64,000 nt of DNA from Angiostrongylus vasorum (lineage: Eukaryota > Nematoda > Chromadorea > Rhabditida > Metastrongylidae): the NCBI GenBank assembly GCA_018806985.1, contig JADANN010000236.1:124001-188000 (forward strand), written 5' to 3'. Within the stretch, counting starts at the first letter, position 1; each line of letters opens with the position of its first letter. The notes below the pieces were generated by a model that ran no database searches, was not told the origin of the DNA, and saw nothing but the letters and a program-made list of their open reading frames with translations. Of this stretch, positions 21,180 through 33,600 are shown one piece after another. Made by a program: the position numbers and the translations under genes.

Positions 21180-24115
21180 CATGAAATCACCTGATCGTGT
21201 CAGAGTTACCCTGAAGTGCAGTCATATATTTTAAACAGTGGCGGGACGTCATAGGATATTACAAGTAGTGCAACAAAAAGATGGACGAAAACTTACTGGC
21301 AAGTCAATACGTCAATACGATATTGGGTTTTCACTCAGATATTCAGACTGTACTCCACGAGTTAATCTGACCAAAAGCCTACAACCAGATGACAGGGAGG
21401 CACATAGGAGGCGGTAAGGGTTCGCCCTCAACAAATATGCTCTTCCGTCTTCTCTAGGAAGGATAGCAAGCTACATGTGGGTAACAAACACTAAGCAGAG
21501 TGAAATAAACAGGCCTCATTTCCCCGAAAGCGAAAGAGCCCACGATACGTCAACGTTGACGGGACGGAGAAGCTGCTAAGATCACAGGGCCATTGTAGGC
21601 TGCCTAAATCACAAGGGACTAAGGTGACGATGTGGACCAACAATGAACACACATTCCCATCTGAGTCCTGGTTTTAGGATCTGATCATGTAAGCAAGAAG
21701 GATAAGCTACGACGTCATAGGAAGTGCTGAGAAGAGAAAACACCACCTGTTCAACGCTCTTTATGACAAAGGATAAGAACTGTCCCTTGGAACATTCGAC
21801 AGCGAAGGAGTAGGCGGCATCGGCGTTCTGATCAACTCGAGTTTGGCCTTGATCATCGACTCATTAAAAAACTAGCAATTCGAATCGCAAGTGTACGATT
21901 GAAGGGATGTAGATCATTACCGGCCTTAACAGTCTTAGCGATTTATGCACTGACATCAAGCCATAACGAATACAAAGTCGAAGCGCTCTATGGACTTGAA
22001 GAACTACAGAGAAGATCACACATTCTTCAAAGTCGTCATTCGAGATTTTAAGGCTAAGATTGGAGCAAAAAGAACGTCTGAAGAACGCCACATTGGGATC
22101 TACGGATTAGAATGGAACGAGCAGGGTGAGCGGCTGTCTGAATTTATCATGATGAGCAAGGCTATTCACTGTAACAAGCAATTCCAGGAATCGCACTCTC
22201 CAAACTGGACGTGGGAGCCTCTCAATAGAGAGTACCGTAACGAAATTGGCCACATCATTTTAAATGGAAGGTTTTCGCTTTTCTCCGACTCCGATCTCAA
22301 GCTACAGAGGCCCACCGGTGCTTCCCCAAGTACAAAACTAGGATGATTGCACTCCAACTCCTAGATGGAACAGCTACATCTTCAAAAAAGCAATGGAGAA
22401 AATCACTCACTATTAATAGTCGAATCTCATAAATAGCAACGTCATTCTGCCTTCATATTAAATAAATGAATATGGATATGTTGTAGCCACCGGTTCTTCC
22501 TTAGGAAATCCAACACGCTATTTCGTCGATGAAGAATAAAAGAACAGAAATTCCAGGCAGGACAAGATCTGAACATTTGAAGAACTTTCCGTTAGTCCTC
22601 ATCGAGACGGTGGCTCGGATCTTCACAACAAACCTTTTAAAATGAAAGATTCTTATTTATTGGGGAACCAGCAAGGCTGTGTCATTCTTCAAAAGTAAGA
22701 CACTACGACATCCACAACTATCGTCCAATCTGCTTGCTGTTTGTCGTCTACAATCTTTTCACTCGAGTAATTTCAAGTAGGGACTGACAGAACGCTGGAC
22801 GAAAGGCAGCCATGTGAGCAAGCAAGGATTCGAGAAGGATTTAGTACGATGGACCACATCTACACGACAACATGACTCACTGAAGCATCGCGGGAGTACA
22901 AAAGACCGCTCTGTCTCACTTCCATCGACTTAAAGAAGGCCTTTGACTCAACTAAGATAGAAGCGGTCATGGAAACCCTTGATAGTCAGGGAGTCCTTAC
23001 TCAGTATTTAAAGATTCTTCGAGAGCTGTAGAAAAGTTTCACAACCAAGATATCACCATTCTACAACGATGTTAACATTGACGTAAAAAGAGGGTTTAGG
23101 CAATGCGATACTATCTCGCCAAAATTATTTACCGCCACCCTCCAGAACGTTATGCGAACATTGGAATGGAACTACATGGGAGTGAAAAATCGATGGTGGG
23201 CAGTGACACGATCTTCGCTTTAATGATGACATCGTCCTTATGACATCAAACATTAGCCAGGCGGAACGTATGTTTGCCGACTTTGATAAAGACTGTGGAA
23301 AGATTGATCTTCGACTAAATCTCACAGAAACGACGTTCACGAGGAACGGATTGGCTTCGCATGCCCCATTCACGCTCAGCGAAACGAATACCTCCGAATA
23401 TTCCAGCCACGTCTATCTAGGTCGGGAAATCAATATGATGAATGACTTAGCTCCAGAGTTAAGCAAAAAGAAACGAGCAGCGTGGGGAGCTTTCGACAGC
23501 AACGAGGATGTAGTAAAGAGAACAAGGAACGTCCAACTCCGTGCCCACCTTTTCGACTGCTGCCTTAGCGTGTTCATCGGAAGCCTGGCCACTGCGTAAG
23601 CAAGACGAAAGATCACTCAGCGTTATTGAACACGCAGTCGAAAGGACTTTGCTAGGGAGTATCTTGCATCATGCACGTGGAAGAGGAGATCCGGAAGCTC
23701 CGACCTATGTCAACGATCATAAATTAAGGACACATTCCTACACGTTGAACTGCCGAAGATAACGCAAGCCAGAAACATAATACGTATGAACAACAACCGA
23801 TGGACAAGAGCAATCAGTGAGTAGCTTCCTCGTAATGCCCAATATAGGACGGAAAGAACACCAACCCGATCGTCAGAGTTCTTAACAAAAAACCCTCGAA
23901 AAAGTTATGATGTCTAGCGACTCCCCTAGAGTGCGTAAAACCAAGTCTAGCTCTACAAGAGGTCAGATAAACTATATCTAAACTCATACAATCACGGTCT
24001 CTACCGTTAAAGCATATTATCGGATTTTGTCGTTGCACACACACGGTCATAAAGGCGGTAGCGAACCTGCTGGCTTCTTGGAGTGGTCGGTGGTATTTCA
24101 ATCACTGTTACCAAA
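21180..24115 (+). mobile_element. RTE-clade non-LTR retrotransposon RTE1, degenerate, near full length
   Basis: Endonuclease part at 21990-22346 (REDHTFFKVVIRDFKAKIGA; GLEWNEQGERLSEFIM; the expected DHII box reads GHIIL). Reverse-transcriptase part at about 22700-23600 (YRPICLL-like and IDLKKAFDS motifs; DDIVLMTSNISQAERMF at about 23230; YLGREINMMNDL at about 23420). C-terminus KQDERSLSVIEHAVERTLLG (about 23600) and onward to about 24115. Many stops and frameshifts. The FADD box reads FNDD, so it is dead. It lies just upstream of ASP-B. Confidence 0.9.
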
Positions 24116-24179
24116 TTATCTAGATCAGCCCTTCTTCTGCAGCGTTTTATAGCCATAGCAATTCCAAACATTCAAAAAT

Positions 24180-24570
24180 GCACCGCAAGGAGGAGTGTCT
24201 TATGAGCACGCGCGACCTTGCACCATACCCTAGGCTGATTCTTTGACCCGATCCAGGGTCGTTTCTCTCGATCTCTCAAATAGGGAATGCTCCGTGAGGC
24301 TGTTCCCCCACCAATTAAGTGGGAAGTTCACAATAAAGAAAACGATCGATGTTTTTTAAAAAAATCCTGTTCATTATGCGAGTGCAAATTTTTGTACTAA
24401 ATTTCATTTGCTGAGGTTATAAAATTGTTTGGCTGAGTAGATTGTAGTTAATCTGACCTTCGAAAGTCTCTGAAGAAGGCGAAGCCGCCGAAGCATCATC
24501 TATTATGTGCTATTAAGTGCCAAAGTACCAACCTTTTGTTTGCTCATTGAAGGAAAACAGTGGACTATTG
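24180..24570. repeat. Foldback repeat R4, centre plus right arm
   Basis: Contains ACGCGCGACCTTGCACCATA (centre), TTCATTATGCGAGTGCAAAT and GAAGAAGGCGAAGCCGCCGA (arm). Confidence 0.6.
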
Positions 24571-26479
24571 ATCAATGCCGTGATCTTGGGGGTTTACGTT
24601 GGCCGATATCGAAACGGTCTACAAAATGTTTCCCTAAATTATGGAGCTAGTGTGACCCTACCTAGCGTACTTGCAGCAAATTTGGAATGAACTATCTTAT
24701 GAAATATATATAACAGCCAACCAAACACACTTAGCAGGTTTTATCCTTTGGGTGTCATGCAATAACAGATGTGTACACCCAAACTATGAGTGAAAATAGA
24801 TATGCCAAAACACCTCTAACTAGTTCTCCTAAGATACTGTTGTACTTTTGGCACAGAATTCTTCGGTTGAGCAGAAGCATTCGGTCTTTTCGACAAAAAT
24901 CAACTATGAATAAATCATAGAAAGCGACAAGGTCTATTCATGCAAGAAGAATAATCCCATTAACACGTAACTCCTCAAGCGAAACAACAGCTCGTTTCAG
25001 AGTCCTAAGTTTCTGTTTGGAAATACTATAGGAAAAAGGTGGAAAGAACCATGCAGAAGAGAAATTATCTACGTTGGTACAAGCGGAGAACGACTCTCAT
25101 CAAAAGTAGGCGACTGACTAGGAGGTCCGTGATATACTGTGGACTTCCAAAGTCACCTTAACGTGATGAAATTGAAGTTCTACATTTATTTGAAAGTTGG
25201 AAACAGGTTGACGTGCGAAAAATGGCTTAGAGGACATTCAACTAAAACAAAAGTGTGTAGCATACCTAAATTCGTTTACATGTCATTCACTGCCGTTGCA
25301 AAGTAATTTCCCTAATTTTTAAACATCTGAGATGGAATGAAAGTATTTAGATGATTCTGAGCCTTTTGATAAGGTTGAGAAAACCGAAAAAATCTTAGTG
25401 AAATATTGAGTTCTTCTCACTGAAAACATGGTTACGGTTGTCGAGGTGAAAGCGAACACCTTGCCTGTTCACAAACTCTAATTTTGACTTTTTCAAGCCG
25501 TTGACAACGACAGAACTCATTTTTTTTCCACGGTAGGTTTTTATGTGGTTAAGAGAGCTTCGCTGTGCTTAAACGGCGATTGCCTTTCTGTTTCCTTCTT
25601 TGTGATCACTTTTTCGTTTCTTTTCAGTGATAATGAGTGTGAAAATTTGGGCAGAGCTGATTCTGGCTGTGAAACTCTTGTCTTCGTTAATGCCATCGTT
25701 GAAGTTGTTTTCATGCGCTTGGTATAAGATTCAGTGATCCAACGTTTCATGTTTTACTTGTATATCGTAGAACTGTTGAGTCAGCTATGTGAGGAAGTAG
25801 GTCGGCGTCAGTAAACTCTGTTCAAGGTATGTTGCAGGCCAGGTTTACCTCAGCTTATCGTCCACGTTGATGGCACCGTCTCCTGAGTATAGCAAGATAA
25901 GTATTGACCTATATAATACCCTTTGCCTTGAGGACACACTTCACGGTTACCTCATTCTTTTATCAATGATCCTTTGCATAAAAAAAGTCTGTTAGACGAG
26001 AAAAATTTCGCTTTCAAGCAAGGTATGAACTGTTTATTCAAAAAAGCGACATATAACTTGTATACAGCAGTGAAACCGCTAAAAGTTAAGGAATCGTCGA
26101 CGAGCCGTTACACTTTTTGACTGGCGTCCCACACAACTAAAAAAAATCGAGGAGTAATTGATGGAACGACATGGGTACTATTGGTTTCTTCGGAAATTAA
26201 ATGTCCATTACCATATTTATACAGCAATATTTGTTGCCTTCATCTCCCTCACCTAACACTGTCAAGTTCTGTTAGCATCAGGCTATTGCGAACTACATAG
26301 GTTTCCTAAAACTCGTTCTCAAATGAGGTTTTTGACGTGTTTCATTTTATTTTATTCATCACTAAATGCAGAAAATTGGTAATAATTGTGCACGAATGCC
26401 TTGGTGTGTGTTACAATTAAGCCTTTCATTTTTTTTACTTCATTTTATACGATCTGTCTTCACATCAACTGTGAGGATC
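24571..26479. other. No gene recognised
   Basis: AT-rich single-copy-looking sequence. A 60-aa plus-strand frame at 25545-25727 shows no family I recognise. No repeat family of this window was identified. Confidence 0.3.
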
Positions 26480-26815
26480 CCAGCACTCCTCATATTCGAT
26501 TCATTTCCTCTCATCCATTGTCCACGAAGATCTTGCAACTTTTACGTGTGGCTTCGGTTGCCGCTTGAGGATTTTCATTTCATCTTGAATGTTGTAGAAT
26601 GCTGGTCGAGCAACAATTCTTCCTGGAGTCCTCAGATAGCCGGGCTGGAGCGTTCCCAATTTGATTGCAGGGAGTGGTCTTTTTTTTCCAGACTAGTCCG
26701 GCACTAATTTCAAGACCCTGGAGGAATGAGAGGCTTCGTTGGCTCGCAGCGGAATCGAATTAACACCATGCTCGTGATAACGGACATCACTAGCATTGTG
26801 CTATCCGCCCCAAGC
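26480..26815 (-). mobile_element. tRNA-derived SINE, family S2
   Basis: The minus-strand head GGGCGGATAGCACAATGCTA has box-A character; GTGTTAATTCGATTCCGC is box-B-like. The body includes CTCAAGCGGCAACCGAAGCC and the GAATCGAATATGAGGAGTGC region. Related copies: 37785, 39785, 49270 and 59950. Confidence 0.6.
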
Positions 26816-27696
26816 CTTAATTATTGGACAAAATGAAGAGAGCAATTTCAAACCAGTCGTTTATGAAATTATATCATGAAAAAAAGTTGAAAAGAATAAT
26901 CCGCAGTCCAAATGCTTGATAATGAGCTGTTAAATGACATTTTGCAAGTACTAAGACCTAGATTAGAACAATGAAGATACGTAGCGTAGAGACGGATTCC
27001 CGATATGATTATAATAAGTGGCGAAAAATGGATTCTGTACAACAACGGAAAGCGATTTCTTGCAGATTGGGCTGAGGCGAAGAACAGAGACATTCTCCGA
27101 GTTCTAATTAGCATGCACCACGGACCTCCCACATTGAGGAATCTGTTATAGATCACGGATCAAAATCGACGTTGTACTTCCCTGCGGCGCAGCTGGATCC
27201 AGGGCATGGACTCCTTGTTTCTGCTGCGCTGATTTGGCACATACTGTCAGTGTTTACGGCGATGTATAATGCTTATGAGTGCGTGGGTGTGTCCTTGTTT
27301 ATGAGCTTTTTGGAAATTGGAAGTCATTTTTTGTGGGAAAACTGATCATTATTATCCACAAAACAATCGACAATCGTTTTCTAACTGGTAGCATTTTTTT
27401 AAGGTTTTCGAGTGATACATTTTTCAAGAAAGCTTACTCTTTGTCTGTGATCCGTCACCAAAGTTTCTATTTTCAAAACAGGAAATTAAAAGCTCATTTG
27501 CTTTACAGAACCGACAGTTGTCTACCATATGGACGAAAAAATCAATAATTTTCAAGACTTTCCAGCTTATACGAAGTACTTCCACAGTCTTACCAATGTC
27601 TCGTGAAAGCGGAACGATGTTAAAAGCTTTACTGTTTCTATTGCAAAAAATGACTTTGACTAAAATTTGTTAGAGTTTAAATTTTTGATCACTTTA

Positions 27697-30600
27697 TCAA
27701 AAAAGTGAAGCGTTCTGCAATGAGACCAATGGTACGCGAAATTAATTACGAAACGATATCAAGAAAAAAGCAGTTGTTCAAATAGTATGTAATCCTCTTT
27801 TTAACGAACGTACCGCTTGCTGCTCATCGTAACTTTTTAGCATCATGTTACCGTATGTCTCTACCAACTTCTGCACAGTACACGGTGAGCGGCAACCTTT
27901 GATCTTGAGCGGATATGGTGCTTTTGCTGTGGTATTACGGAATAGCAGCTGAAACAGCACATTCTTGCAATATTTTCTTCGATAACTACATAGTGAATAG
28001 GTTTGTTAAAGGATGAATAAAGCTTGCGGCGTTGATCGTTCTCTGAGGGATACGTCATGACTCAATCGAGGATTGAAGAGGTGATCGAATGCACATCTGA
28101 CCTCTACAACGACTTTCGGAAACCTACCGCTGTATCAGATCAATTCTTCTATCCTATCAGAGAACTCTGATATCAGTTTGCTGACCCAGGAGAGATAGAA
28201 CACTTAGCGAGCTCGGGCTCTGGATCGAACCAACGATCAACCTTGTGCGTTTTCCAGAGCTCCTCCAACCACCACTGCCTCTTGAATAGGTTTTTCAGTA
28301 AATAAAAAAATATAGATCTATGTTCTGAAAGGATGAAAGGATAGATTACATACATGTATTCAAATACATCTGCATATATGTAACGATAAGGATACTTTTT
28401 CTGAAAAGGAAACAAGTCTAGTTAGATAACGTCGCTTTCATGAATGCTTGCAAATGTGCAACCTTTTGTTAACATTTCCCGTATTTTCAGTTGCTCACCT
28501 CGACCTCATAGTCCTTTCCATCCTCGTAGATTTCCATGATAAACGACGAAGCATATGGTATTAGCTGTTCATTAGCAACCCCCATAGCATACATTAGGGC
28601 GAGCAGCGTGCCGTGGTGCTGTAAACAGCTTATAGATTACTTTTTCGACATGTTATAATTTCTGTCAGTTTTATTGAAACGACCTATATTTTTTGGAAAA
28701 CAAAAGAAACGTGAAAATATGTGTTTCATAAACCGCACCGCCGAATACAGTAACATCGTTTCCGGACCTGTCATCGTACCGTTGGCAACTTTCTCAGCGT
28801 TCTGTAGCCAGTTGTGAAGCAAATAGCCACCCAGCATCTAAATATCCAGGCAACAAGTAAAACGCTATGAAAAGTTTCTGTGCGCATGCAATGTTAACTA
28901 TTTGGTAGAAATTCTCTTTCGGAAAGGTTATTTTATGATTAGGGCGCCATGCATCGATTTCCATGCAAATATGACCGACGTTTTGACCATTTCTTAGTTA
29001 GTCTCTCGTAAAATCCCACAATTTTCTAGAATTTAGATATCATTTTGTTTCGAGCCTTCAAGAAATCATTGTAATAAAGATGCAGTAGTAAACATGCAGA
29101 AAAAATTATTACACTTTCAAAAAAATCTATTTGGCATCCAAAGCCACTGATTGTCTCAAGAATCGGTGCAGATCAATACTTTGGCTTTTGCGGTTGAGTT
29201 GAATTTGGTGATTCTCCTAATTCGACGCAGTTCGCTGATGACCTCCATTGTGCTTCGGTTGTTGTACTTCGACCATCGTCTGAACACCCATCGTGGTTGT
29301 TTCTTCGTCATTTTATTTATGAGCTGAAATGAAAACGGGATTGGCCATAGTTATTACTTCTCAGCACTTTCAAACACGACTCTTGATAAATTATAAGTAG
29401 AAATGTGGGCGTGAGCAGGCTTAGCAAGCGGTCGTTAATGAGGCTTTACCGCGATGTTATGAATAACTTGTTTCTTATCTGAAATTCCACTTAGAGAGCT
29501 CATTCAACAGTTTTCAACAGTAGCTTTCGAAAAGAACTGAAGTAATCGTCTATCTTTCTGCGTTGAGAAATCGATGTTGTGCAAAGGTATACAAGGCATG
29601 GTATACTAAAAGGGTTGTCGACACTCATTCAACGAACCCAAATCCTTGCATGGGTGAGGCGTGGGACGGGGTCTTATTTTTGCCGCACTCGCCACGACAT
29701 TTATATTCGTCATAGTGGCCACTGACTCCACTCCACCAAAGAAACACTCTCTTCCCTTTTATTGTCATTCTTCGCTCTACAATTCGTCTTTCACAGGCAT
29801 TTTGTTTTTATTTACTGCCTACTATTATTTTTCACGGTAGGCTTTTTATGTGAAGCACAACCACTATGATTGTGAGACAAAAACTGAAAAAACTTTCGTC
29901 CTAGGACCAGATTCGAACACGCGATTAGCCTTTCCTAGTGCTCACGTGTTACGCGCGGCATCACTGAAGCCCTTGCTTTGCCGTTCCGTTCTCTGCTCTG
30001 CATATGCTATTTATTCTCTGTTCTGTGTAACTTCGTTGGCTTACTATATAGGATTCTTCACAGCTGCCTTTCAACGCACAATACCCGACTCTCAAATTTG
30101 CGCGGTTGCTGTGTGCAATGGCACATAATTTCATCTCTCGTCTACAAACAGCAAAACTAGAGGGGACTAAAACACTACAAAAGTTGGATAGTGTTGCTTT
30201 TTCGACAATAAACAACAGTTTTTTGCTAATTGAAGTTTCGAAGGTTTCAGAACTTTCTCTTTCGGAAAGAAGAGCTTGTCTTATCGCAAAAGAATGTAAT
30301 AACATTCTTAAGTGCTGTTTTCAGCTTCAGTAACAATTAACTAACTCACCTGTAGTCCCGTTGATCGTCGAGTGACTCGAGCGACCGCCAGTAAATAAAT
30401 CTTCCATTTTTTCCTTGTTGCGTGCAAGAACAGCCTAGTGGGTCCTGCTCGCTCTAGGGACTCGTCGATCATCATATCTTTCTTCTAGGCTTTTCGTTAA
30501 GAACTCTGACCATCGGGTCGTTGGTCTTCCTGCAGTACGTTTAACATCCCAAGAAAAGCAGCCAGTAAAGGCTTCTCCGATATGTTGCATTTCACACACA

Positions 30601-33600
30601 TTATGTGTCCGACTCACGTTATCTTCCACAGTTTGGTTCATGGAACGGCGTCCTTCATTCTTGATTGTTGATGAAGATCAGGGCTTCGGATCCCTTCCCT
30701 CACTTGCCTGATATGGGGGGACTCTTAGCATCGTCTTTCGACTGCGCGTTTCAAAAATGAGTGGGTATTCATCCTACTCACGTAGACGACCAAGAATTGT
30801 GGAGTCGAAACGGTCGGAACGAAGTCGGATGTTTTCTGTTCTCTTGCCTACATCCTCGATGCTCTTGAATGCTCCGCAAGACTGCCTCCTGCTGAACTCT
30901 GGAGCTGTGTCGTTTATCACGTTGATTTTTCCGACCTACACAGACGTAGCTGGAGCTTTCGGTGTTATTCATACCGTTAAGCTTGAATGAAGCCTATGAA
31001 GCTAATCCGCTCTTCATGAACGTGGCTTTTTTGTGATATTTTGTCGAAGAACCATCTTTTCTCAGAAGTTATCAAAGTCGACAAACATTCGTCCCGTCTT
31101 GCCAATGCATTGTATTAATGTATTATAAGGATGATGTCACCAGAAAGTGAAGATTGTCTTTTGCAGACCACTGGATTTTACTCCCATGTTGTCCTTTTTC
31201 AATGTACGCATGACGTTCTTGAAGGTCGAAGCAAATATTTTTGCGATGATATGCCTACCTCCCTGTTTTCACGTCGACGTTAAGATCGCTGTAGTATGGT
31301 GATATTTTGGTTGTGAAATTTTCATGTAGTTCAGGAAGAACATTTATATATTGAGTAGGGCAGCGCTGTGGCTTCCATGATTGCTTCTGTCTCCATCGAG
31401 ACAAGCTTTCTCTAAATCGAATAAAGTAACATAGTGGGTTCTTATAGCCTTGCGATACTTCAATGGGCCTAGGTATCGCTAGATGTGGTCACTCTTACCA
31501 GATTCTTTACGAAGTCCTGCTTGCTCACATTGTTGTCTTTCCACTAACGTTCTGTCGATTCCGTTTAGGATGACTTGAATGAAGAATTTATAGGCTACAG
31601 CTTGTAAGCAGATTAAGTTATAGTCTCCAGTATCGTAGAGGTCAAACTTCTTAAACAATAACACACTCTTACTGGTCTTTTGTTGAATAGGAACCTTCCA
31701 TTCCAACAGGTAATTTGTGAGGATCAGAGCCTGTGTGTTTCTGAGGACTTTCGGAGGGTTCTTCAGTTGCTCAGGTCCAACTCTGTCTGCGCAGGTGTTG
31801 TTCACTTTTTCAAAGATAAAACAGCATGTGGGGGTAGAACAGTGAAAAAAGATATCCATCCTTTTATACTTCATACAAAACAACGATAACATGGCTACTG
31901 AAGAGACCCGAGTACCAATCGTGAATGTGTTTCTCAATCGCCTTTCTGGGCGCTGTAGCTGTTGTCTGGGCGTCGTAGTGTAATCACCTTTGTTTTGTAA
32001 TTGGCGAATCTTCGGTGGGTATTACGAAAGCTTTTCCCACCCTCTGAAGCTTCCACCGTACCTGCTGCTGTTCTGTCTTTGTGAACTTCTTTTGTCGTCT
32101 GTCTGCAGTGTTTCGCAAGTTCAGAGCTGAGTTTGCGCAGCCAGACATCTCTTGGAGAATTTACAACTCTCACATTTTATAACGCTATGGTGAAGCTCTT
32201 GTAGCGATGTAGCGCGTGGCGCAGTGGTTAGAGGCGCCCTGCAATACACATGCGGTCGATCCTACGCACCAAGCCTACCAAGTCCTTCATTCCCCCGGGT
32301 TCGGCAAATCCGGTATGACGCACGTCTGGGAGGATAGCAGCGTTGGCTCGATACTTCCATTGGCCACCACAGTTATTCTCCACGCATCCCTTAGGGATTT
32401 AATAACGCCTACAACTTTGCCCTTTATTGTGTTATCGTGGAAATTTTTGACGATGACGATCGTATTCCTTGTGGATGTTGTCAATAACGGTATCTTACCA
32501 AGAGCCGACTAATTGTCTAAATACACCCTAGTTTGTAGTGGTTAGGGACGTCGGTTTTGTTTTAAACTTAGCACCTTTCTCTGTCTTTCCAAGAAATAAA
32601 ATCTTGCACGTAGTAGACGGTGGCCTGATCCCACATAGAATTCTGGGACAACGGCAGCGTCGATTTAGCAAAAACCTTCGATTTATTGTGATGTGGTCTA
32701 TTCCATCAATTTACTCTCTACAAGAAAAACGCAGGCAACTGCTTACCCTGTTCGTTCTATTCTAAATTCGTGCATCCAGATGTAACACTCTTTGGATCCA
32801 ATATCAGCGTTGAAATCTCCAATAGTGAGTGACCTTGAAGAATGCACGTCCTTCCCAATAGAACTTCTGCAAGTCCATATAGAACGCTTCGAGTTCGCCT
32901 TCGTCCTAGCTTGATCTAGGTGCATAGACGACGAAGATTGTAAACCCAGTATTGATCCATAACGTAGACAACCGATTATGATTACTATTTGTTGGAATAA
33001 ATCAGTGTTCATGGCCAAACTCATGTTGATGAGAACGCTGACGCCGCCGATTTCTTTACTGTCGTATGTTCCGAGGAACAGTTCTTCTCCGGTATCATAG
33101 AAGGTTAGCTGGCGTCTCCTACTCTCAGTCATTTCGATGACGATTTACCTTATGGTTGACTGAATGGTGAAGTGCTCTATAGCGGACTCAGATGCGAGTG
33201 AGCGTGCATAGTCAAATCATCTTCCTTACTTCTTCGAGATTTAGGTAGCCTAGAATGAATGCTCCACATGCCCCGCGACTAACTGGAAATGAGATGCGTT
33301 CATGAAAGAGATCCGTGAAACAATCAATAGCATCAGAAATGGGCGGACTCAATGAGTGATTTCCCTTTTGGTGTCAATGAACTGCTCATCGGAAATGATG
33401 AAGCTGGGGATATGGAGAACAAAATGAACGTCCTGTGCTTGCCTTTGGAACCTGCAGAGAATGAGAATTCTGCAATGACAATGAAATAAATAAGAGGTAT
33501 AGAAGTTTGATAGTGACAGCACGTGGAAAACCGGTGTGGATGACTTAAAGATGACATCTAGTTTAGTTACATTGGAAATGGTGGTGTTTCCGTTCCGTTG

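Noticed and set aside
32205..32290. tRNA gene
   Set aside because: Box A and B are present but the anticodon arm and acceptor stem do not pair; it is the head of SINE S1, repeated elsewhere.
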